DNA of 64,000 nt from Nitrososphaerota archaeon. GTDB taxonomy: Archaea > Thermoproteota > Nitrososphaeria > Conexivisphaerales > Conexivisphaeraceae. The DNA lies in the NCBI GenBank assembly GCA_015522695.1, contig WALT01000010.1, positions 1-64,000 on the forward strand, in the 5' to 3' direction. The position numbers and the translations under genes were made by a program. This document shows, one piece after another, positions 8,566 to 17,833 of this stretch (the first letter of the stretch is position 1; each line of letters begins with the position of its first letter). Below the pieces are notes generated by a model. The model saw nothing but the letters and a program-made list of their open reading frames with translations, was not told the DNA's origin and searched no databases.

Positions 8566-8785
8566 AACACCAAAAAATAGGGGGCCTATACTTATACTTG
8601 CTCCGACCTGCTATATCCGTTATGGCCGGCCTCAAGTCCCTTCTTGACTCTTCAGTCACGTTCTTGCTCAGCATTTCATCTCTGTCGTAGAAGTCCACCC
8701 GGACGTTCTCCATCTTGAACATCTCCTCACCGATTGAGTACTCAACGGTGATGTTGAGGACAGCATCCCTCGTGATCTCGAACAT
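8507..8785 (-). CDS. Possible small protein upstream of the ABC exporter
   Basis: A 92-codon frame with a sensible first two-thirds (ITRDAVLNITVEYSIGEEMF, DFYDRDEMLSKNVTEESRR) and an odd Cys/Arg-rich end where it overlaps the ATPase gene in another frame. It also runs across the ATPase promoter. A real gene could end with a frameshifted or decayed tail, or the whole frame may be chance. No family is recognised. Confidence 0.25.
   Translation of the reverse strand: MFEITRDAVLNITVEYSIGEEMFKMENVRVDFYDRDEMLSKNVTEESRRDLRPAITDIAGRSKYKYRPPIFWCCARRRACCDRRQRHKEVQR
8586..8599 (-). promoter_or_regulatory. TATA box of the ABC exporter genes
   Basis: Reading the minus strand, AGTATAAGTATAGG centres about 28 bp before the GTG at 8565. 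This is the spacing seen for several other starts here and implies little or no 5' leader. It is recognised by pattern only. Confidence 0.5.
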
Positions 8786-8910
8786 CTCTACTACGCCCTT
8801 TTAGAGCGCTTTATTGAGCCTGGTGAGCTATTCGTTAACCCGCTTGGAGTTCAGTCAGAGTCGGCTTGCCCTGCTTTACCGTGGACCTTACAGCGGCATT
8901 TATAACCCTT

Positions 8911-9396
8911 CTAAGGGGGCACGCTTATCCTCATCGTGGCAGACGATCCGTCGCTCGTGATTACCTTCAATATCCTGCTCTGCCCGCTCGATCCAATGCC
9001 ATCATCGAAGTATATGCTATGTGTGTCCAGGAGTCTTGAGGATCTAGGATCTATTACCGTCGATGTGAAATTCTTCGCGGTAGCGACCAAGTTGAGGCCT
9101 TCCGGGTTCAATAATATTATCCCAACAACGGTAGCAGGCGTCGATCCTATATTTCTGATGGCTATGAATACGTAATAACGGTCGTGATCACGATCGTGGT
9201 CAAGGCCCGCAGCATCTATCGTTATCAGGCTTGGCGATCTAGTATTCGTCGTCATCTGGGCCACGTAGGATTGCAGATATCCGTAGAGGAAGTATCCGGC
9301 AGACACCGCTATCACCACCAGCATAAGCTCCGCTATGATCGGCGATATCCCCCGCCTCTTATGGCCTCCGGAGGCCAAAGCTCTACCTATCCTCAT
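8911..9396 (-). CDS. Archaeal type IV pilin-like protein
   Basis: A 161-residue secreted filament subunit. It starts with a short basic leader ending in GGHKRRG, followed by ISPIIAELMLVVIAVSAGYFLY, the class III signal with cleavage after the glycine by a PibD/FlaK-type prepilin peptidase. The hydrophobic helix then forms the pilus core. The rest is a beta-rich domain (YYVFIAIRNIGSTPATVVGIILL) as in DUF1628-type pilins. I chose ATG 9396: a TTG frame opens at 9438, but the TATA box TTGTATAAC covers 9430-9438, so transcription should begin near 9408. No other pilus genes are in the window, so assembly machinery must be elsewhere. Confidence 0.8.
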   Translation of the reverse strand: MRIGRALASGGHKRRGISPIIAELMLVVIAVSAGYFLYGYLQSYVAQMTTNTRSPSLITIDAAGLDHDRDHDRYYVFIAIRNIGSTPATVVGIILLNPEGLNLVATAKNFTSTVIDPRSSRLLDTHSIYFDDGIGSSGQSRILKVITSDGSSATMRISVPP

Positions 9397-9429
9397 GGCT
9401 GCTGCTCTTTTTTGGTTCACGAATCCCCT

Positions 9430-9438
9430 GTTATACAA
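9430..9438 (-). promoter_or_regulatory. TATA box of the pilin gene
   Basis: The minus strand reads TTGTATAAC, centred at 9434. It covers the upstream TTG codon and so rules that codon out as a start. The predicted transcript begins near 9408, 12 nt before the ATG at 9396. Confidence 0.5.
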
Positions 9439-9469
9439 TGAAATCTACCATGATAATATCGTTTCGGTA

Positions 9470-10684
9470 CTATTGTTTTGGGACTTTTTGTTCAGTTCTC
9501 TCTAGCTCTTCGAGCAGTCTGTCCATGTCGTTGAAGAAGGTACCGAATCCCATAAATGGGGTGGAAAGAGGATCGCCGTCCTCACCCCTGTCCCAGTATA
9601 CGAGGACCCTCTTCTTGGCGACGTTAACGGCATAGCTCATCTCGAAATAGGAGCCGACGCTCAGCATCCCCTTATAATAGGGTCTATATGCTACGACGGC
9701 ATCGCTCTGTAATACGAACATCACATCCCTGTACAATATGTTCTTATCTATCTCGCTGGGCTCATCCGTCGACTCGGCCACCTCCCTGACCTGATCGATC
9801 GGTATCTCCATCGGATACACGGGCTCCCTGACCGTGTTCAGGATGACGTGATCCCCGACTAACGGCCTTAGATCATCCCCAGTGGGAAATGGCCATTTAT
9901 CGTCCTCTTCTATCCTTATGAGGTCTGATGTTCCCCTCTCCTCTCCTCTTCCTCCTCCTCTGCGATATACATGCTGTGGAACCCTGTCGTCGGCCAACAA
10001 TGGATCGAAGGAACAGAACCTCCTGTGCATGTAGGCTCTGAACTCATTTATCTCCCTCACCGCCCTTTCATCCTCCCTGATGTGCGTTATGGGAAAGGAT
10101 AGGTACACCATCGGCCTGATCTCGGAGAGGAGCCTATAGAGATCTGAGGCTGGCTGCTTGACTGGGAAGATGTAATGAGGAACTCGAAGGTGCCTCGCTA
10201 TCGTGGCGGCGTGCATTATCGACACGCTACGCCACGTGAACATATCCTTCAACCTGAACACGCTCCTGCTCTTGTGTCTCTCCTCCCTCCTCCTTATACG
10301 GGCCCACGCCACATGTCCCTCCTCGATGAACGTGATCACGGCCTTAGGCGAGTACTCACCTAGCACGTCAACTATCGCGGGTGGGAAAAAGCGGCTCTTC
10401 CTGAAATATGGGGCGTTCGTCAGCACCATTGATATCTCCCTTCCCTGGGTCACCACCTCCCGGGCAGCTGCCCTGAAGGCGTCGACCCATCTATCTTCTT
10501 GAAACTTGTAGTCATCGCTGTCCAGGTAGGTTATGAAGTCGACGCCTAGCTTGCCCTCGACTATCGACTGGGAAAGGCTTGTGCCTCCCCTTGAGGATGA
10601 ATATTCCCGTAAGTTCCTGGAGAGATCTGCAAGCTCTGTGCCAGTAGGTCCATTTGCGTACACCTTATCGTACATGATGGACAT
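9470..10684 (-). CDS. Unknown protein with a nucleoside 2-deoxyribosyltransferase-like C-terminal domain
   Basis: The protein is about 404 residues from ATG 10684 (a second ATG lies at 10675). The open frame extends to 10738, but a TATA-like TTTTTAT near 10701-10707 argues that transcription starts after it. The C-terminal part reads VMFVLQSDAVVAYRPYYKG, SVGSYFEMSYAVNVAKKRV and LVYWDRGED, which resembles the deoxyribosyltransferase pattern of an aspartate-bearing strand, a G-x-x-E helix and a following strand. A middle block, PMVYLSFPITHIREDE, could be the nucleotide-site strand of the same fold. The N-terminus has GPTGTEL, which looks like a P-loop but lacks the lysine. A charged insertion (GGGRGEERG) interrupts the fold. 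The function is unassigned; nucleotide or NAD-derivative hydrolysis is one possibility. Confidence 0.55.
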   Translation of the reverse strand: MSIMYDKVYANGPTGTELADLSRNLREYSSSRGGTSLSQSIVEGKLGVDFITYLDSDDYKFQEDRWVDAFRAAAREVVTQGREISMVLTNAPYFRKSRFFPPAIVDVLGEYSPKAVITFIEEGHVAWARIRRREERHKSRSVFRLKDMFTWRSVSIMHAATIARHLRVPHYIFPVKQPASDLYRLLSEIRPMVYLSFPITHIREDERAVREINEFRAYMHRRFCSFDPLLADDRVPQHVYRRGGGRGEERGTSDLIRIEEDDKWPFPTGDDLRPLVGDHVILNTVREPVYPMEIPIDQVREVAESTDEPSEIDKNILYRDVMFVLQSDAVVAYRPYYKGMLSVGSYFEMSYAVNVAKKRVLVYWDRGEDGDPLSTPFMGFGTFFNDMDRLLEELERTEQKVPKQ

Positions 10685-10784
10685 CGATACGACCAGAAGG
10701 ATAAAAAGGGTTAGCCCTTCCCCATTCACGCAACGCAATCGAACTCCTCATGTGATCTGTAAATATACGGATGTCAAGGTGACG

Positions 10785-10808
10785 GATATCGATATCGATA
10801 TCGATATC
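10785..10808. repeat. Four tandem GATATC hexamers
   Basis: Four exact GATATC copies run without gaps, and the whole 24 bp is a perfect palindrome. It lies between the deoxyribosyltransferase-like gene (leftward) and the orphan gene at 10963, in a 278-bp gap with no recognisable gene. It may be a simple-repeat slippage product, or a protein-binding or cruciform-forming site. Confidence 0.75.
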
Positions 10809-10962
10809 GGGAGCAGATCCCGATCGTGATCGAGGTGGTCCAGGTTGGAGAAATGACGACATGGCGATCTACCGGAGTACAAATCTGTCCATAGATCTGT
10901 TCGATGAAGATCTTGGATGAGGCCACCATCAATGATATATCCGACGTCGTTGCTCGATACTG

Positions 10963-11706
10963 TTGTTGGGAGAATGCTTGGAGGTCGCCAGAGAAGCTCT
11001 TAGATCTCTTAGTATGGGTGATGTCGAAGTCGCCCATAGGAGATATGGAGAACTCTCAGCTATAGCGAGGAGGCTGGAGGACTTCATGGATATAACGTCG
11101 AAGGCACGTATGTGGACGACCGAGGGAAGACTCGATGAGCTCCACGAGATCCTATTATCTCGTCTCTTGCCCGGGATTTCATACAGGATCGCCATCGCGA
11201 GGAGCAGGATAAAGGAGCTGGCAGCGATGCTCGATAGGTGTGGCTTATACGAGACCCTCAGCTCGTGCCCTGCTAAGATAAGGCTGGCTGACATATTGAG
11301 ACATCCTAAGATAAGGGGCAGCGATCTGCTTGAGAAGGCTAGGGATCTGCTGAGGGAGGAGGGAGATATAACGAAGCCCCTAGGAGGATGGCGTTCCACC
11401 GCTGCTCTAGCCTCTGGCAGGATAGCCGCCGCCATGAAGGAGCTCGAGCAGGCGTTATTATCTGAGGGTCTACTGTTAGGCTCACCGAGTTGGAGACCGT
11501 TACATCAGAGCGATCAAATATTGAAGGATCTCAAGGCGATAGTACTGGGCGGCTTGCTGATATCACATGGAGTGTCCTCAGGAGTTCCAGAGGCGTCCAT
11601 AGCGGGATTGTGGATAGTATATAGGAGGAGTTCCAAATACAGGAAGCGCATCATAAGGGAGCCTCACACGGCGACTTTGGATGAATTCCTCAAGGAAACA
11701 TCGTGA
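10963..11706 (+). CDS. Orphan alpha-helical protein
   Basis: A 247-residue protein from TTG 10963. It is almost entirely predicted helix with regular Leu/Ala/Arg/Glu spacing (ARSRIKELAAMLDRCG, DLLEKARDLLREEG, RIAAAMKELEQALLSEG). A more hydrophobic stretch (AIVLGGLLISHGVSSGVPEASIAGLWIVY) near residues 190-218 is followed by basic RRSSKYRKRIIRE. This could be a single membrane anchor or a buried hairpin. Two cysteines (near 93 and 101) sit in LDRCGLYETLSSCP. No family is recognised. It stands alone, with a long gap on its 3' side. Confidence 0.6.
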   Translation: MLGECLEVAREALRSLSMGDVEVAHRRYGELSAIARRLEDFMDITSKARMWTTEGRLDELHEILLSRLLPGISYRIAIARSRIKELAAMLDRCGLYETLSSCPAKIRLADILRHPKIRGSDLLEKARDLLREEGDITKPLGGWRSTAALASGRIAAAMKELEQALLSEGLLLGSPSWRPLHQSDQILKDLKAIVLGGLLISHGVSSGVPEASIAGLWIVYRRSSKYRKRIIREPHTATLDEFLKETS

Positions 11707-12040
11707 AAGGGTCAGGGTTGGCATCCTCGACATCGCAGGATATTCATCCATCGACGGCAAATCTGACCCCGAACCCTTCGGAGGAAGGGCCATCCGAGGT
11801 AATCCTCCACCCAGGACATCGATGAAGGTCCTAGGAAATTGCATTGCAAGGAAACCTCAAGATGAAGTATCTCACATCGTCGATGGGTTTGAGGTTGGAA
11901 GTGAGCGGTTCTCGTCCATCCCGATAACATCTGCGATCTTCGAGTGGGAGCCCCCTCCTCCTTTCGACGGCCAGTTGATGATGATACAATTGAAGTGTTG
12001 AAGATATATCGATGGTTGGGGATGAAGATAATCTTCAGGG
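11707..12040. other. Intergenic region, no gene seen
   Basis: This gap lies between two convergent genes. A plus-strand frame covers 11681-12001, but it starts inside the preceding gene, its composition is unlike the neighbours and it has no family features. The minus-strand frames are equally unconvincing. No tRNA-like or strong terminator structure was seen. Confidence 0.4.
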
Positions 12041-12853
12041 CTAGAGTAGTGCCGTCTTAAGTGCCTCGCAACAGCTGCACCTGTTGGGATCTGGTGTTGA
12101 AGGGAGCCTGTAAACGGCGTTCACCAATACGTCCTTTGCCCTCTCGACGTTCTCGTTCATCGTTCTGGTTACCTCCTCTGCGGTCACAGGCCTCTCAGCC
12201 CACACATCGTAATCGGTGACCAGCGATAGCATGGCATAGCACATCTGAGCTTCGCAGGCCAAGTTGACCTCTGGGATCAGGGTCATCCCCACGATATGTG
12301 CTCCCCAGCTCCTCCAAAGCCTGCTCTCAGCCCTCGTGGAGAACCTAGGTCCTTCTATACATATATACGTTCCATGGTCGTGCACGCTATAGTCGAGCCC
12401 TCTCGTGGTGGATATCAATTCCTCCCTCAGTTGATCACAGAAGGGATCGGCCATGCTGACATGGGCAACCCTTGGACCGTCGAAGAACGTATATGATCTG
12501 GCCTTCGTCATGTCTATGAACTGATCCGGGACGACGATATCCCCGGGCTTATACTCATCCTGGAGGCTTCCAACGGCGGACACGGCCATCACCCATCTGA
12601 CGCCCATGCTCTTGAGCGCCCATATGTTGGCCCTGTAGTTGATCATATGGGGAGGTATCCTGTGACCTTTCCCATGTCTGGGCAGGAAGGCCACCTTTTT
12701 GTCGCCCATCATACCGACTGTTATATCGTCACTGGGCTCACCATAAGGCGTGTAGACCTTCACCCTCTCCATGGACTCCAAGATTCCCGGATCGTATAGG
12801 CCGGAACCGCCGATAACCCCTATCTCAGCACGATGTTCCTCCGATATCATCAC
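12041..12853 (-). CDS. mtnP: 5'-methylthioadenosine phosphorylase (MTAP, CxC type)
   Basis: Cleaves methylthioadenosine with phosphate to adenine and methylthioribose-1-phosphate, recycling the by-product of polyamine synthesis. The 270-residue protein has the phosphate-binding [21 protein letters not shown], purine-site [13 protein letters not shown] and [16 protein letters not shown]. The C-terminus carries Cys259-Ser-Cys261-Cys262, the CxC disulfide motif described for Sulfolobus MTAP II and tied to stability at high temperature. The ATG overlaps the stop of the upstream ABC-class ATPase in a 4-bp ATGA, so the two are translated together. Confidence 0.95.
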   Translation of the reverse strand: MMISEEHRAEIGVIGGSGLYDPGILESMERVKVYTPYGEPSDDITVGMMGDKKVAFLPRHGKGHRIPPHMINYRANIWALKSMGVRWVMAVSAVGSLQDEYKPGDIVVPDQFIDMTKARSYTFFDGPRVAHVSMADPFCDQLREELISTTRGLDYSVHDHGTYICIEGPRFSTRAESRLWRSWGAHIVGMTLIPEVNLACEAQMCYAMLSLVTDYDVWAERPVTAEEVTRTMNENVERAKDVLVNAVYRLPSTPDPNRCSCCEALKTALL

Positions 12854-14544
12854 GAACCCTTTCTCCCGTCCCCTAGATAAGGGTGTGACCTCTGGATAGT
12901 CCTCAAGCCATGGAGTCTGTTCAGTAAAAATGCCACATCTTGTGCCCTGACCTCAGCCAGTCCTGGACCTGGCTCCCTCCCCAATAGGGAATCGAAGTCC
13001 CCTCTATTCAGGTCGCCCTCTATTCTGGTCGCATATTCGACTATCGAGATCTTAAGGGCGCCGAGCAATCTAGTGGCTATTGCTTGGAAGGTGGCCAGTT
13101 GGGCTTCCTCGACCATCAGCTCATCCGCATCCAAGTCAACTGGGACGTGAAGGAACCTGTCCTCGAGCCTCCTGCCCTTCACCTTGGGCTTCTTCAGATC
13201 TGGGACTGAGATCACGAGCCTAGCGGTTGGAGCATGGTACTCATTTCCATGTTGTTCAGCGTGATATCTTCCGGCGATCCTTCTGGCTTCATCGGTGGCA
13301 TCCCTGGCCCTATATCCCTCCATCACGATCACGGTGTTAGCTGTGGAGAGCAATGGCAGGCTCCCTGAGGACACCACCACGAGGGAGATCCCTTCTTCTC
13401 CCATGCTTTTCGCAAGCTCTGAGAGAGGGGTGACCGTGTTCCATCTGATGAGCTGGGAGACCCTCTCGTCCCAATAGAGGATATTCGTTGCAGCCGTGTC
13501 CTCATCCAAAACCAGAAGCCTGGAGCCTGCTTCCACGGCCTCCTGTACTGATGCCGCCGTGCTCGTTGCGCCGCTCGCATTTCCCGTGCTGAAGCACTCG
13601 GTGTCCTTGTTGGCCGGCAGGTCGTGTATCATCGATGAGATATCTACACAGGATATGTACCGACCGTCCTCGGCCCTCACCAACATGGCATCCCTGACCG
13701 CAACGACCTTCTCCCTCCCATCACCCGGTATGTGGTTCCAGACGCCTTGAGCAATCGCTTCTGCGAGTGTTGTCTTACCATGAAACGCGGATCCAGCTAT
13801 AACCGTGAGGCCTTTCCTGACCCCCATGCCGGAGACGACATCGCCCCAGGGTACCTCTATATCGACCCTTAGACTTCGGGGCGACTCGAACGGTATAGCA
13901 TCCTCGAGCGGTTCCCAGCAACCGCCACATCTTCTGGGAAGTATGGAGCCATCACCGACGAACGCAACCAATCCCAACCGTGCGAGTTCCCCCCTGATGT
14001 GCTCTTGAAGCCTCCAGGCCATTATGTGTCGTCTCAGTGGATCCTTTGCATCGCCTATATCGAGGGAATTGGAGAACGCCCTCGGGAGCTTCGATGACAG
14101 CATCTCAGAGGCTGCGCTGGAATCTATCCTACGACCTCTAGACGGTAGGCCGACCCAGATCCTGGCCACGACGCTTCCATCCTCGTGCGCCTCCAGGCAA
14201 CTCCTCCTCAACATCATCGGGCCTGGCTTTGGTACAGCGAGAATACCGCTTCTGCCCTCGCCCAGCCTGGATGACTCCCTCCTGAGCTGAACGTACAGCC
14301 TCCTGCAGAGGAAGTCCGAGAGGGGTGTCGTGTGTTCCAGCGCCCATGATGGAACATCCACCTTAGATTCTAGCTTGACGACGCTTGGAGGGGCATATGG
14401 ATCCCCTTGCACCTTGATGACCTCCACGGTAACGGCATCGCTGATCTCTCTGGCGCCCAGCAGGCTCCTGTAGGCCTTGTATCCCCTTCCATCGATCCTT
14501 GACAGCACCGAAGATATCCCGGCGAAGTCCATGGACATTGCCAT
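12850..14544 (-). CDS. Predicted ATPase of the ABC class (COG3044-like)
   Basis: A 564-residue soluble ATPase. The N-terminal blocks [15 protein letters not shown] (17-31) and [13 protein letters not shown] (42-54) are hallmarks of the COG3044 family. It has a phosphate-binding loop GSAFHGKTT (251-259), a helix after [13 protein letters not shown] that stands where the ABC signature lies, and Walker [13 protein letters not shown] (343-354). Trypanosome homologues bind RNA in mitochondrial editing complexes; the archaeal role is unknown. The gene runs directly into the MTA phosphorylase gene, and the exporter pair lies 13 bp upstream on the same strand. Confidence 0.85.
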   Translation of the reverse strand: MAMSMDFAGISSVLSRIDGRGYKAYRSLLGAREISDAVTVEVIKVQGDPYAPPSVVKLESKVDVPSWALEHTTPLSDFLCRRLYVQLRRESSRLGEGRSGILAVPKPGPMMLRRSCLEAHEDGSVVARIWVGLPSRGRRIDSSAASEMLSSKLPRAFSNSLDIGDAKDPLRRHIMAWRLQEHIRGELARLGLVAFVGDGSILPRRCGGCWEPLEDAIPFESPRSLRVDIEVPWGDVVSGMGVRKGLTVIAGSAFHGKTTLAEAIAQGVWNHIPGDGREKVVAVRDAMLVRAEDGRYISCVDISSMIHDLPANKDTECFSTGNASGATSTAASVQEAVEAGSRLLVLDEDTAATNILYWDERVSQLIRWNTVTPLSELAKSMGEEGISLVVVSSGSLPLLSTANTVIVMEGYRARDATDEARRIAGRYHAEQHGNEYHAPTARLVISVPDLKKPKVKGRRLEDRFLHVPVDLDADELMVEEAQLATFQAIATRLLGALKISIVEYATRIEGDLNRGDFDSLLGREPGPGLAEVRAQDVAFLLNRLHGLRTIQRSHPYLGDGRKGS

Positions 14545-14557
14545 GAAGACCCCCTAT

Positions 14558-15304
14558 TTAAGAGGGCCTCCGAGATGAGTAGACTAGAAAGGCCGCCGTT
14601 TCCACTATTAGCACTATGTAGGCTATTATCGTCTCGGGTAGACTAGCTGGGACTATTCTCATGGAATCCTGTAGGAGCAGGGCAGCTGATGCCGTCGGCG
14701 TGACGAGGGATGCCAGCGAAGCCCAATAGGGGAGTATCGTCCTCGGGTAGTACACCGGTGGTAACACCGAGATGGCGAAAGTCAATATGGCCGTCGTCGG
14801 CCAAACCTCCCTCATCTCCTTGAACGTCGAGGATATCGCGAACCCCATGCTGGAGCCAGCAGCCCATAACAGCACGGAGGCAGCCACGACCTCGACCCAA
14901 TCGTGGACGGTAATTCCCAGTATCTCCATGACGATGGCAAAAACAGCTATACCGGGAGCGCTGAATAAAAGCCCAGAGAGGGCCAAGCCCATCATGTACG
15001 ACCATGGCCGTACAGGCCCAGCCACGATCATATCTTGGAACTTCAAGTAGATTCTATAGAAGGCTGCATCAGCCATCAACCCCAATCCGTTGTAGACGAG
15101 TATCATCGTCAGACCCCCGATGACCCCAAATGCTAGGGCTTCCTTTCTCGCCAGAAATCCCAATATCACGAGTATGCTCAGAGGGGGAGTTAGATACGAT
15201 GCTACCCATAGAGGCGTCCTCACAGCTGCCACTATACCGTTGAGCCAAGCTAGCGTTAAAGCGGCCCTGATCTGCATGATGATCTCCCTATGGAGATTGC
15301 TCAT
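14558..15304 (-). CDS. ABC-2 type transporter permease
   Basis: The 248-residue membrane protein has six hydrophobic segments and the ABC-2 layout: a long helix near FKEMREVWPTTAILTFAISVLPPVYYPRTILP, where the YYP block before the last pair of helices is typical of daunorubicin- or polysaccharide-type exporters. It overlaps the ATPase stop by 4 bp. The two form an efflux pump of unknown substrate. The following ATPase gene (COG3044) begins 13 bp later. Confidence 0.85.
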   Translation of the reverse strand: MSNLHREIIMQIRAALTLAWLNGIVAAVRTPLWVASYLTPPLSILVILGFLARKEALAFGVIGGLTMILVYNGLGLMADAAFYRIYLKFQDMIVAGPVRPWSYMMGLALSGLLFSAPGIAVFAIVMEILGITVHDWVEVVAASVLLWAAGSSMGFAISSTFKEMREVWPTTAILTFAISVLPPVYYPRTILPYWASLASLVTPTASAALLLQDSMRIVPASLPETIIAYIVLIVETAAFLVYSSRRPS

Positions 15305-16224
15305 AATGCCTTCATACCTCCAGCCAACATCAGGAAGGCGTCCTCCAATCCCACCTCTCTGACCCTGACCCTCACATCGATTCTCATAAGACGCTCGGCG
15401 GCCTCCACGGCGGACTCCCTATCGGCATACAATACGAACTTCGACCCATGCCTGTACAGCCTCCCGTAGCCAGCCAGCTCGCTCGGATCAACTGATGTGG
15501 CGTCGACCTCCACCCTGTGTGTCGCGCCGATCGTACTTATGATGGAGTTGACGTCGCCCTCTATGACGACACGACCCCTCTCCAGGAGCACTATCTTGTC
15601 GCTGAGGGCCTCAGCCTCCTCCATATGATGTGTCGTGAGCAATATCGTCTGGCCTGCTCGTCTCGCGTCCTCCAGTATCCTCCACACACCTCTTCTGCTA
15701 TGGGGATCCAGGCCGAGTGTCGGTTCGTCCAAGAAGAGGAGCTCAGCACCGCTCGCCAGGATCATCGCCAAGAGGACCTTCCTTTTCAACCCCCCGCTGA
15801 GCTGCGACACGAGCTTCTTCCTATGCTCCCAGATACCGGTCTCATCCATTATCCTCCTCGTCCTCATCTTGGCATCCACGATGCCCCAGCCCCTCATCAT
15901 GAGATATGCCTCTATCAGCTCGCCGGGCTTCGGGAACGTCAAGGGATAACCTTCCTGCGGCATCAGGGCGATCTTCTTCCTCACACAATACGGATCCTTG
16001 AGGGCGTCACAGCTCAGGACCTCCATCCTACCGCCAGTCGGCCTCAGTAGGGTGGCTGCTATCTTGACGAATGTTGTCTTTCCAGCACCGTTCCTTCCCA
16101 GCAGAGTTGTTATCTCGCCACCCCTAACCTTAAGGTCGACCTCGGAAAGTGCGAGGGCTCCGCTCGGATATATCTTACTTAGGCCTTCGGCTATTATCGC
16201 TGGCCTCTGAACCAAGGAAGGCAC
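15301..16224 (-). CDS. ABC-2 exporter ATP-binding protein (DrrA-like)
   Basis: The 307-residue ATPase has Walker A GRNGAGKTT (38-46), signature LSGGLKRK, Walker B ELLFLDEPTLGLD and switch motif LLTTHHMEEAEALSD. A C-terminal extension (VEVDATSVDPSEL to the end) resembles the regulatory tail of DrrA-type ATPases. It is the first gene of the exporter pair, lying 23 bp downstream of gapN on the same strand, so it may be part of a longer leftward transcript beginning at gapN. Confidence 0.92.
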   Translation of the reverse strand: MPSLVQRPAIIAEGLSKIYPSGALALSEVDLKVRGGEITTLLGRNGAGKTTFVKIAATLLRPTGGRMEVLSCDALKDPYCVRKKIALMPQEGYPLTFPKPGELIEAYLMMRGWGIVDAKMRTRRIMDETGIWEHRKKLVSQLSGGLKRKVLLAMILASGAELLFLDEPTLGLDPHSRRGVWRILEDARRAGQTILLTTHHMEEAEALSDKIVLLERGRVVIEGDVNSIISTIGATHRVEVDATSVDPSELAGYGRLYRHGSKFVLYADRESAVEAAERLMRIDVRVRVREVGLEDAFLMLAGGMKAL

Positions 16225-16247
16225 CCCCCGTTTGGATGGAAGGTCCT

Positions 16248-17765
16248 TCAGAGCTTGAAGACCATCGTCTTGAGCTCTGTCAGCTCATCGAGGCTGTAGC
16301 CCACACCCTCTCTGCCCTTGCCCGAATCTTTCACGCCGCCGAAGGGGAAGAGGCCGAGTCCGTGACGGGGGAAGTCGTTCACCGTGACCCCGCCGGCCTC
16401 TATCGCCAGGGCGAGCCTCCACGCCCGCTCCACGCTCGAGGTGAAAACGGCCGAGTCAAGTCCATACACGCTCTCATTAGATATCTTCACCGCCTCGCCT
16501 TCATCCTCCACCTTGATGATGGGTATCACCGGACCAAAGGTCTCCTCCCACGATATCCTGGCGGTCAGTGGGACATCGTCCAATAGAGTTGGCTGGAAGT
16601 AGAGGTTCCATCTGCTGCCTCCACCGACGAGTTCAGCACCTCTTTCGATGGCATCAGCAACCAAGGACTCCACCCTCTCTGCCGCCTTCCTATCTATCAA
16701 CGGGCCGATCTTCGTCGAGGGATCCCTCGGATCTCCAAGCTTCCACTCATCCCTCTTCTCCTCGAGCAACTCGACAAGCCTATCTGCGACGCTCTTGACG
16801 ACTATCACCCTGCTTATCGCATCGCACCTCTGGCCCGAGAGCCTATAGGCACCATACGCTATTCTATCGGCTGCCAGCTCGAGGTCCGCATCCTCAAGCA
16901 CGAGCGCAGGGGCCTTTCCCCCGAGCTCCATGTGCATCTTCTTAAGCCCCGCTACCCTGCTGATTCGCTTACCAACCTGGCTGCTGCCGGTGAATGTTAT
17001 GGCTTTGACGAGCGGATGGGAGACTATAGCATCCCCTATGGAGCCACCTGGGCCTGTCACGAAGGCCAGAAACCTGGAGAAGCCGGCCTCAGCGAAGAGC
17101 CTAGCTATCAGGGCCCCTATAATCGGTGTATTGCTTGCTGGCTTAAATATGACCGGGTCGCCGGCGAGGAGGGCAGGTCCTATCTTGGCGACCGCAGAGA
17201 ATAACGGGTAATTGAACGGGGTTATAGCGGCCACCACCCCTACAGGTACCCTGATGATCACCGCCCTCTTCGATTCCGTTCCAGGCCCATAGCCACCTGG
17301 TATGGCGACCTCGAGAAGTCTGCCGAGATCTTGGTAGACGAGCTTAAGCCTCTCCGCTGCTGCATTCACCTCGCCAGATGCCTCATGCATGGGCTTTCCA
17401 GCCTCAGTGACGAGCACATCGCTCAATATCTTCGAGTGTTCCAGTATCAGGTCGGCCACCTTCTCCAACATTTCCGCCCTCTTATGCGGAGGGATGGAGG
17501 CGATCTCCTCCATGTGGCCGTCGAGTTTTTCCACGATCTCCTCGATCATCGGGGCGGAGGCCCTCTGAACATAACCTATTTCGCTCCCATCTATCGGGCT
17601 GTCAACCGGCATCAATCCATCTGCTTCCATCCACCGTCCATCGGCAAGCATCCTAGATGCGGGAAGTCCCTCCACTTCGTAGAAGGAATCCCGAAAGATG
17701 TCTTGTAATCGCGGAAGCTCCGGCCTTCCCAATAACACGACCTGTAACTCATTCGACTTGCTCAT
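16248..17765 (-). CDS. gapN: Non-phosphorylating glyceraldehyde-3-phosphate dehydrogenase (GAPN)
   Basis: GAPN oxidises glyceraldehyde-3-phosphate directly to 3-phosphoglycerate, the irreversible glycolytic step in many thermophilic archaea. This ALDH-fold enzyme is about 505 residues. In numbering from the TTG at 17771 it has Asn187 (TPFNYP), Glu282 (MELGGKAP), catalytic Cys316 (SGQRCDAIS) and C-terminal VNDFPRHGLGLFPFGGVKDSGKGR. That last block is typical of archaeal GAPN rather than general aldehyde dehydrogenases. I prefer ATG 17765; the TTG adds two residues. A TATA-like CTTTATTT near 17795-17802 supports a short leader. A general aldehyde dehydrogenase is the main alternative. Confidence 0.85.
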   Translation of the reverse strand: MSKSNELQVVLLGRPELPRLQDIFRDSFYEVEGLPASRMLADGRWMEADGLMPVDSPIDGSEIGYVQRASAPMIEEIVEKLDGHMEEIASIPPHKRAEMLEKVADLILEHSKILSDVLVTEAGKPMHEASGEVNAAAERLKLVYQDLGRLLEVAIPGGYGPGTESKRAVIIRVPVGVVAAITPFNYPLFSAVAKIGPALLAGDPVIFKPASNTPIIGALIARLFAEAGFSRFLAFVTGPGGSIGDAIVSHPLVKAITFTGSSQVGKRISRVAGLKKMHMELGGKAPALVLEDADLELAADRIAYGAYRLSGQRCDAISRVIVVKSVADRLVELLEEKRDEWKLGDPRDPSTKIGPLIDRKAAERVESLVADAIERGAELVGGGSRWNLYFQPTLLDDVPLTARISWEETFGPVIPIIKVEDEGEAVKISNESVYGLDSAVFTSSVERAWRLALAIEAGGVTVNDFPRHGLGLFPFGGVKDSGKGREGVGYSLDELTELKTMVFKL

Positions 17766-17833
17766 AGGCAACGCTGATTATCGGCTCCCCTCTGAAATAA
17801 AGATTTGCTAGGTAATCGTTATTAGGGAGGTCG

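Noticed and set aside
8786-8910. tRNA or C/D-box RNA in the gap before the pilin gene
   Set aside because: There is a TATA-like TTATAAAT, but no cloverleaf, and no matching C and D boxes could be built.
10785-10808. GATATC repeat as a CRISPR fragment or origin
   Set aside because: There are no spacers, only a continuous hexamer run, and no orc1/cdc6 gene or origin-recognition boxes are nearby.
11681-12001. 106-codon frame as a gene in the gap before mtnP
   Set aside because: It begins inside the orphan gene, has no family blocks and uses codons unlike its neighbours.
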